Source of the DNA: Chloroflexota bacterium
GTDB lineage: Bacteria; Chloroflexota; Anaerolineae; Anaerolineales; Anaerolineaceae
Direction of reading: 5' to 3'
Assembly: GCA_021796375.1 (NCBI GenBank)
Contig: JAJYJF010000023.1
Location: forward strand, 1 to 12,816
Length of the DNA: 12,816 nt
Below, piece by piece: positions 8,964-12,816 of the stretch; the first letter of the stretch is position 1, and each line of letters begins with the position of its first letter. The translations under genes were made by a program, and so were the position numbers. Under the pieces are notes generated by a model, which was not told the DNA's origin, did no database searches, and was given only the letters and a program-made list of their open reading frames with translations.

Positions 8964-9806
8964 TTAGGCGCCGGCCTGCGCCACGTTCCGGGCGCAGGCC
9001 ATGAGCACGGTCTTCACCTGGAAGGGGGTCAGCTCGGGGTACTTTGAGAGGATCAGGGCGGTAATTCCGGCGATATGCGGCGCGGCAAAGCTGTTTCCGG
9101 TGATCTGTGAGCGTCCCCCGTTCAACCAGGCCACATCCACGTCGATCCCCGGCGCGCCGAACTCGACCGGCGGCGCGGGGTTGTAAAAATATGTGAATGG
9201 GTCGCCGCCGTCGCTGGCGGCGACCGAAATGACCGACGAGTACAGCGACGGGTAGCTGGCGACCGGGTAGTTGTTCGCCGCCGAGACCAGCAGCACGTTC
9301 ATGAAATAGGCTTCGTCGGCCAGCTTGTGGAACAGTCCGTAATATTCTTCTTTCGAGGTCGAGAGGCTCAGGTTGACGACCTGCATGCCGTGATCCAGCG
9401 CCCAACGCAGCCCGGCCGCGAATTGAAGCGCCTTGCCACGCAGCTCGCGGCCCAGCACCCGGACGCTGTAGATCTCGGCCTCCGGCGCGATGGAATGGAT
9501 AATCCCGGCGCAGGCGGTGCCGTGCCCGGTCAGGTCGACTGGCGGATCATCCGCCTCGAGGCGCACCCGGCTTTCCAGGGATTCGTCGTACTCGAACGCC
9601 ACCCCGCCGCGGATGCAGCCGTCCAGCGCGGGATGCGCGGCTTCTACCCCGCTGTCGACGACAGCGACGCGCACCCCTTTGCCGGTGCTGCCCCCCCAGG
9701 CCCATTCCGGGGTGATCTCACCGACGGGACCGCTGGTCGCGAGACGGGGCAGGACCTCCGGGTCGAATTGGCTCGACCAGGCCGGGCGCAGGGTCTCCTC
9801 GGCCAT
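8964..9806 (-). CDS. Subtilisin-like (S8) serine protease, cytoplasmic
   Basis: This 280-residue protease carries the full S8 triad: Asp51 (VAVVDSG), His95 (GHGTACAG) and Ser239 (GNSFAAPHIAG), with oxyanion Asn179 (SAANN). It is close to a bare catalytic domain. The roughly 40 residues before the domain are hydrophilic and form no signal peptide or recognisable inhibitory propeptide, so it probably acts inside the cell on a specific substrate rather than as a secreted digestive enzyme. Its ATG shares one base with the stop of the upstream GAF gene (TAATG), which indicates translational coupling and roughly matched synthesis. The end of the gene lies inside a strong hairpin, 23 bases from the convergent cyclase gene. 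The substrate is unknown; the 70-residue orphan protein in the same cluster is one candidate. Family call secure, role unknown. Confidence 0.93.
   Translation of the reverse strand: MAEETLRPAWSSQFDPEVLPRLATSGPVGEITPEWAWGGSTGKGVRVAVVDSGVEAAHPALDGCIRGGVAFEYDESLESRVRLEADDPPVDLTGHGTACAGIIHSIAPEAEIYSVRVLGRELRGKALQFAAGLRWALDHGMQVVNLSLSTSKEEYYGLFHKLADEAYFMNVLLVSAANNYPVASYPSLYSSVISVAASDGGDPFTYFYNPAPPVEFGAPGIDVDVAWLNGGRSQITGNSFAAPHIAGITALILSKYPELTPFQVKTVLMACARNVAQAGA
8973..9000. terminator. 10-bp GC-rich hairpin at the meeting point of two convergent operons
   Basis: GGCCTGCGCC (8973-8982) and GGCGCAGGCC (8991-9000) are perfect complements around an 8-base loop. The element lies in the last codons of the protease gene and 32 bases after the cyclase stop, so it would form in transcripts from both sides. 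Neither side has a T-run after the stem, so it is not a textbook intrinsic terminator. It may instead slow polymerase, act with Rho, or protect mRNA 3' ends. Confidence 0.5.
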
Positions 9807-10600
9807 TACTCCATCCCCCGGATATCTGCCGGCGTGCGCTTCGCGTAGCGGGCAAAGGCGGAAAGCACCTCGAAGCAGGCGCGCTGCTCGGCTTCACCCA
9901 GCAGGTTGAGCGCATAGAACACGTCGGCGACCGCCTTGAGCTGCTCGCCCTCCCCGTTCCCCGTCTGGGCGAGCCCATCGAGCAGGTCTTTGAGCAGGCC
10001 GGCATCGTCGTGCTGCCCGGCCAGCTGCCGGAGCTCGCGCAGGAAAGCCGCGTCCAGCCGGCTGACCTGCTGCGCCTGGTGGATGGCGATGGCTGCCTGG
10101 CGGGCGAAGATGCCCAGCAGTTCCATATCCTGCATGCCGAAGGAGGGCGCGGAGATCTTATCCAGCACCTCCATGACGCCGATGACGCGCTCCCCAGAGA
10201 TCAGCGGCATGGCCAGGATCGACTGCGGTACATAACCGGTGCTCTGGGCGAAATCTTTGCTGAAGCGCGGGTCCGTGCGGACGTTGGAGACCGCCAGCGG
10301 CTGCCCGGTGATGGCCACGTACCCGGCGATGCCCTGGTTAATCGGGATGCGCATCCCGACCAGGCTTTCGTTTCCCGCGCCGTACGAAACCCGAAATTCA
10401 AGGTACTGCCCGGCCTCATCGACCAGCGCGATGGAGGCGGCGGCTGCGCCGAAGATACGCGCCGCCGCTTCGACGACCAGGAGAAGCAGCTCACCGTCCT
10501 GCCGCGGCAGCACCGCACGGCCGCTGGCTTCCACGGCCTCCAGCAGATGGAGAAGCTGCCCCCTCAAGATTGGGTCCGGGGATGGGGTGGGTTCGGTCAT
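9806..10600 (-). CDS. Single GAF-domain protein coupled to the S8 protease
   Basis: This 264-residue soluble protein has one GAF domain (about 30-178) followed by a helical tail (about 180-264) with no recognised output domain. The GAF segment resembles the type found in cyclases and phosphodiesterases: RIPINQGIAGYVAITGQPL, then NVRTDPRF, then SILAMPLISGERVIGVMEV. Where cyclic-nucleotide GAFs carry the NKXnFX3DE signature, this protein has Asp147-Lys148, Phe154 and Asp158-Met159, so Lys, Phe and the first acidic residue remain. The start ATG has GGAG six bases upstream (complement of 10607-10610). Its stop overlaps the protease start (TAATG), so the two proteins probably form a sensor-protease pair. 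Ligand and direct contact with the protease are inferences; it could also bind another small molecule. Confidence 0.85.
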   Translation of the reverse strand: MTEPTPSPDPILRGQLLHLLEAVEASGRAVLPRQDGELLLLVVEAAARIFGAAAASIALVDEAGQYLEFRVSYGAGNESLVGMRIPINQGIAGYVAITGQPLAVSNVRTDPRFSKDFAQSTGYVPQSILAMPLISGERVIGVMEVLDKISAPSFGMQDMELLGIFARQAAIAIHQAQQVSRLDAAFLRELRQLAGQHDDAGLLKDLLDGLAQTGNGEGEQLKAVADVFYALNLLGEAEQRACFEVLSAFARYAKRTPADIRGME

Positions 10601-10632
10601 GGCGGTCTCCGTTCAGGGGCGTACAATGCCAC

Positions 10633-10666
10633 GAGCAGGTCCGGCGAAATTCGGCCAGGCCTGCTC
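10633..10666 (-). repeat. 7-bp inverted repeat between the orphan gene and the GAF gene
   Basis: GAGCAGG (10633-10639) and CCTGCTC (10660-10666) are perfect complements with a 20-base loop, inside the 90-base gap between the 70-residue gene and the GAF gene. There is no T-run. It could be a partial terminator or processing site that sets different levels of the small protein and the GAF-protease pair, or a chance palindrome. Confidence 0.3.
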
Positions 10667-10690
10667 CGGGTTCGATGGGCTGTCTTGCTG

Positions 10691-10903
10691 TTACCTGAGG
10701 AGGTAGGTTTCGCTTTTGCGGTCGATCTGCAGCTGGTTCCTTTTCTGGACCTGCATCTTGGCGATCATGTGACCTTCCACCTCGTCTTCCACCATGATGC
10801 CGAGCAGCTCGTCCAGCGCCGCTTGCTCGTCTGAGGGTAGACTTTTGCGCAGCATGCTCAACCTCTCAACAACCTGTGCATAGGGTTTCGTTTCTGCGGA
10901 CAT
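10691..10903 (-). CDS. Small 70-residue protein of unknown function
   Basis: Not recognised. This reading frame is supported by an excellent ribosome binding site: AGGAGG (complement of 10910-10915) six bases before the ATG. The protein is highly charged and largely helical, with no signal peptide, membrane segment or cysteine. An N-terminal half rich in Glu/Leu/Ser (DEQAALDELLGIM) leads to an acidic patch and a Gly-His pair (VEDEVEGHM, residues 38-46), then a basic Gln/Lys/Arg tail ending in TYLLR. It is the first gene after a 207-base gap and precedes the GAF-protease pair in the same direction. It could be a regulator or partner of the protease, a protease substrate, or a precursor peptide. 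The sequence alone does not decide between these. Confidence 0.7.
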   Translation of the reverse strand: MSAETKPYAQVVERLSMLRKSLPSDEQAALDELLGIMVEDEVEGHMIAKMQVQKRNQLQIDRKSETYLLR

Positions 10904-11110
10904 CGTATTCCTCCTGTTCTCGTTTTATGAATTAGAAAATGGTTTCATTTGTAATGAGCTGGGCGGGTGGTCTTCGAAGGCATCTGCATTCCGTCTTTCC
11001 CATCCTCCCGATTTCATGAACTCCAGCCGTTTCATGATCTTGAAATCATTTTAGCCAGAATGATGCGGGCTGTCTGTCTCCCAGGCGACATATCCGATTC
11101 GAACTTTCTA
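10904..11110 (-). promoter_or_regulatory. Regulatory gap before the orphan-GAF-protease genes, with clustered inverted repeats
   Basis: This 207-base AT-richer gap has no gene. On the minus strand a -10-like TCTAAT (complement of 10931-10936) lies 27 bases before the orphan ATG; no clear -35 was found. Inverted repeats cluster here: TCATT/AATGA with a 3-base spacer (10945-10957), the 8-base palindrome TTCATGAA (11013-11020), TTTCA-N6-TGAAA (11030-11045), and ATCATT/AATGAT with an 8-base spacer (11045-11064). TTTCATGA occurs twice, 18 bases apart (11012 and 11030). The gap most likely holds the promoter of the three downstream genes and operator sites. Confidence 0.45.
11030..11045. promoter_or_regulatory. 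Candidate operator with Crp/Fnr-family geometry
   Basis: TTTCA and TGAAA are perfect complements with a 6-base spacer, the 5-6-5 layout used by many Crp-family dimers (E. coli CRP uses TGTGA-N6-TCACA). It lies in the gap between the Crp-like gene and the orphan gene, about 95 bases upstream of the candidate -10. Binding by the neighbouring Crp-like protein is an inference; the half-site differs from the CRP consensus, and short palindromes in AT-rich DNA arise by chance. Confidence 0.3.
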
Positions 11111-11803
11111 TTAATCTCCCCGGCTGAGCAGCCACCTCTCGAGCGCGCGGCGGTCCAGCAGGCGGACCTTGCCCCGGCCGGTCGAGAGCCAGCCTGCCCG
11201 CCGCCACCCCCCGAGCGCCTTGGCGACCGTCTGGCGGATCAACCCGGTGCGGTCGGCGAGCTCCACCTGCGAGATGAGGATGTCTTCGTGCTTTTCGCGG
11301 GCCTGGTCGAGGTCTAACAGCAGCCTGGCCAGGCGGGTTTGGGCGTCATAGAACGCCAGCGAGCTCTCGAACTCGCTGCTCGAGCTCAAGCGGCGCGCGG
11401 TGGTATCCAGCAGCAGGCGCGTGAGCGGCGGCTCGAGATCCAGCGCCCGCAGAAATACATCTCGCGGGATGGCGACCAGCTCGCTGGCGGGACCGGCAAT
11501 CGCATCCGCGGAGTGCGCCTCACCGGTGATCAGGCCTAGCTCGCCGAAGCAGTCCCCCGGGACCATCTCGTTGATCACGATCTGCCGGCCGTCGACGCTG
11601 GCCAGGCTGATCTGCACCTTTCCCTGGCTGACCACGTAAGCTGCTTCTGCCGGGTCGAATCTTAGAAAGATCGCGCACCCTTCGGACACGGACAGCAGCC
11701 GGCTGGATTGGACCAGCATCTGCAAGGTCTTTGGACTCACCCGGGCAAACAGCGGCGCGCTGCGGAGCGCTTGGTCGATTTTCGACGCCGTCTCTCCATC
11801 CAT
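11111..11803 (-). CDS. Crp/Fnr-family transcription regulator with altered phosphate-binding position
   Basis: This 230-residue regulator has an N-terminal cyclic-nucleotide-binding-type beta barrel (about 15-125), a long dimer helix (about 125-165) and a C-terminal winged helix-turn-helix (about 175-228; ISQVELADRTGLIRQTVAKA). ATG 11803 is preferred because GAGGG lies 7 bases upstream, overlapping the stop of the preceding gene; a TTG at 11827 would give only eight extra residues. In the phosphate-binding cassette, FGELGLITGEAHSA keeps Glu88, but the Arg that contacts the cyclic phosphate in CRP and most cyclic-nucleotide domains is His97. It may bind a different ligand, bind cAMP/cGMP weakly, or act without ligand. 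No Fnr-type cysteine cluster is visible. It lies 10 bases after the MFS fusion gene and is probably in its operon. Target genes may include the following orphan-GAF-protease cluster. Confidence 0.9.
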   Translation of the reverse strand: MDGETASKIDQALRSAPLFARVSPKTLQMLVQSSRLLSVSEGCAIFLRFDPAEAAYVVSQGKVQISLASVDGRQIVINEMVPGDCFGELGLITGEAHSADAIAGPASELVAIPRDVFLRALDLEPPLTRLLLDTTARRLSSSSEFESSLAFYDAQTRLARLLLDLDQAREKHEDILISQVELADRTGLIRQTVAKALGGWRRAGWLSTGRGKVRLLDRRALERWLLSRGD

Positions 11804-11813
11804 TCCTGCACCC

Positions 11814-12816
11814 TCAGGCCGCCACAACCGGCTGCACGATTTCCTCTCCGCCGCGCAGCTCGCGGACGGCTTCCTGATCCACGCCGGCGAAGCGCGGCAG
11901 CTCCGTCAGGCTGGTCCGCGCCAGCCGCTCGCTCATGGTTGAGAGCATCAGCGAGCTGAACTCCTTAACGCCCATCAGCGCGCGCAGGGCCTGGGCGGGG
12001 ATCTCCATCAGGGTGACCGGTTCTTCGGCGACGACGTTGGCGGTTCTGGTGGAACCCGTGAGGGCGGCGATCTCACCGAAAATATCTCCCGGCGTAAGGT
12101 AGGTGAGGGTGCGGTAGCTGCCCTCCGCCCCGGCGATGCCCGCCACCAGCCGGCCTTCCAGAATGAAGTATGCCTGATCGCCCGCTTCCCCTGCCCGCAG
12201 GATCATCTCACCAACTGGCGCTCGCACGATCCGCGAGCGAGAAACCAGCAGGTCGCGCTGCTGCCTGGAGAAGCTCCTCATCGCGGGCAGGAGGCCGGCC
12301 AGCAGCTCGAAATCGGCGAGGCTTGCCGGGCGCAGCGGGAGCGGGCCCGCCGCGGGGCGCGCGGAACGCAGCAGCGACAGCGCTTTGCGCCACTCGGCCG
12401 CCGGCTGCCCGAGCCCGGGCAGGCTCAGGGCGAGGATCCCGGCGCCGATCAGCACGAGCGCGAGCGCCATGAACAGCACACGCACGTTGAAAATATCCGC
12501 CAGCCCCGCCGCGCCCATGCCGATCAGGTAGATCACGTCGCGCACAACAAAATTGGCGCTTGCCACCCGCCCGCGCATCTCGCGCGCGGTGTTGCGCTGG
12601 ATGATGAGCCGGCTGGCCAGGGATCCCGGGGCGTTCAAGAACCCGGAGATGGTCACAAATCCGATCGCCAGCACGATCGAGTGTGAGAACGAGTAGGCCA
12701 CCGTGGCCAGCCCCATGCCCAGGAAGCTGATCACCAGCCACTGCCCCTCGCGCAGGTCGTCAGCGAAGCGCGCCAGGAGCAGGCTGCCGATCACAAAGCC
12801 GATCGAGGTCATCCCC
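11814..12816 (-). CDS. MFS-type membrane protein with C-terminal cyclic-nucleotide-binding domain (partial, 5' end outside window)
   Basis: The reading frame stays open to the window edge, so the N-terminal part is missing; residues here count from the Met at 12812. Four or so hydrophobic segments (about 2-17, 25-42, 46-63 and 92-130), with the Arg-rich cytoplasmic loop REMRGRVASANF between them, look like the last third of a major facilitator transporter. After a linker comes a cyclic-nucleotide-binding domain (about 180-305) with a complete phosphate cassette: FGEIAALTGSTRTA, with Glu247 and Arg256. The likely function is a transporter or membrane sensor gated by cyclic nucleotide on the cytoplasmic side. 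Substrate unknown. It is followed after 10 bases by the Crp-like gene. The family call is good; ligand binding is inferred from conserved residues. Confidence 0.85.
   Translation of the reverse strand, partial: GMTSIGFVIGSLLLARFADDLREGQWLVISFLGMGLATVAYSFSHSIVLAIGFVTISGFLNAPGSLASRLIIQRNTAREMRGRVASANFVVRDVIYLIGMGAAGLADIFNVRVLFMALALVLIGAGILALSLPGLGQPAAEWRKALSLLRSARPAAGPLPLRPASLADFELLAGLLPAMRSFSRQQRDLLVSRSRIVRAPVGEMILRAGEAGDQAYFILEGRLVAGIAGAEGSYRTLTYLTPGDIFGEIAALTGSTRTANVVAEEPVTLMEIPAQALRALMGVKEFSSLMLSTMSERLARTSLTELPRFAGVDQEAVRELRGGEEIVQPVVAA

Noticed and set aside
11804..11827. TTG start giving eight more residues to the Crp-like protein
   Set aside because: It lies inside the upstream gene and lacks a good ribosome binding site, while ATG 11803 has GAGGG at 7-base spacing.
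7879..12816. Interpretation as a CBASS or Pycsar antiphage system
   Set aside because: No CD-NTase, TIR, nuclease or classical PycTM effector is visible, and the cyclase is receiver-controlled within a phosphorelay operon. Only the odd substrate-selecting residues recall Pycsar.
1..12816. CRISPR arrays, tRNA or rRNA genes, insertion sequences
   Set aside because: No spaced direct-repeat array, tRNA-like fold, rRNA core sequence or transposase motif was found on reading.

Overview
The window is GC-rich bacterial DNA dominated by soluble signal-transduction genes. The gene types suggest a Chloroflexota (Anaerolineae-like) bacterium: a giant TPR-multi-GAF hybrid kinase, a receiver-cyclase, and an MFS protein fused to a cyclic-nucleotide domain. 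This assignment is an inference from gene style only; no marker gene or rRNA is present.

Layout. Positions 1-626 hold no convincing gene. They contain a short GC-rich tandem repeat, several hairpins, and an AT-rich patch with a TATAAT box followed by a perfect 8-bp inverted repeat. A plus-strand operon of three genes follows. The first (627-7526) is a 2299-residue cytoplasmic hybrid histidine kinase with TPR repeats, seven GAF domains, HisKA, HATPase and two receivers. The second (7539-7892) is a stand-alone HPt protein, and the third (7879-8940) is a receiver-class III nucleotide cyclase that overlaps the HPt gene. Together they supply every step of a His-Asp-His-Asp phosphorelay ending on a nucleotide cyclase.

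Convergent to this, on the minus strand and read from right to left, are five genes. They are a partial MFS-type membrane protein with a C-terminal cyclic-nucleotide-binding domain (11814-12816), a Crp/Fnr-type regulator (11111-11803), a 70-residue orphan protein (10691-10903), a single-GAF protein (9806-10600), and a small subtilisin-like protease without signal peptide (8964-9806). The last two are coupled through TAATG. A 207-bp gap rich in short inverted repeats separates the Crp-like gene from the orphan gene. A GC-rich 10-bp hairpin lies at the point where the two operons converge.

How the genes may work together (inference). The multi-GAF kinase senses unknown ligands and drives cyclic-nucleotide synthesis through HPt and the receiver-cyclase. 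Nearby candidate readers of that nucleotide are the MFS fusion, which keeps the phosphate-contact Arg; the Crp-like factor, which has His there; and perhaps the GAF protein, which keeps part of the NKFDE motif typical of cyclic-nucleotide GAF domains. The cyclase has Gln/Asn instead of the usual Lys/Asp base-selecting pair, so the identity of the nucleotide is open. The pairing of a cytoplasmic subtilase, a GAF protein and a 70-residue orphan is the least explained part of the window.
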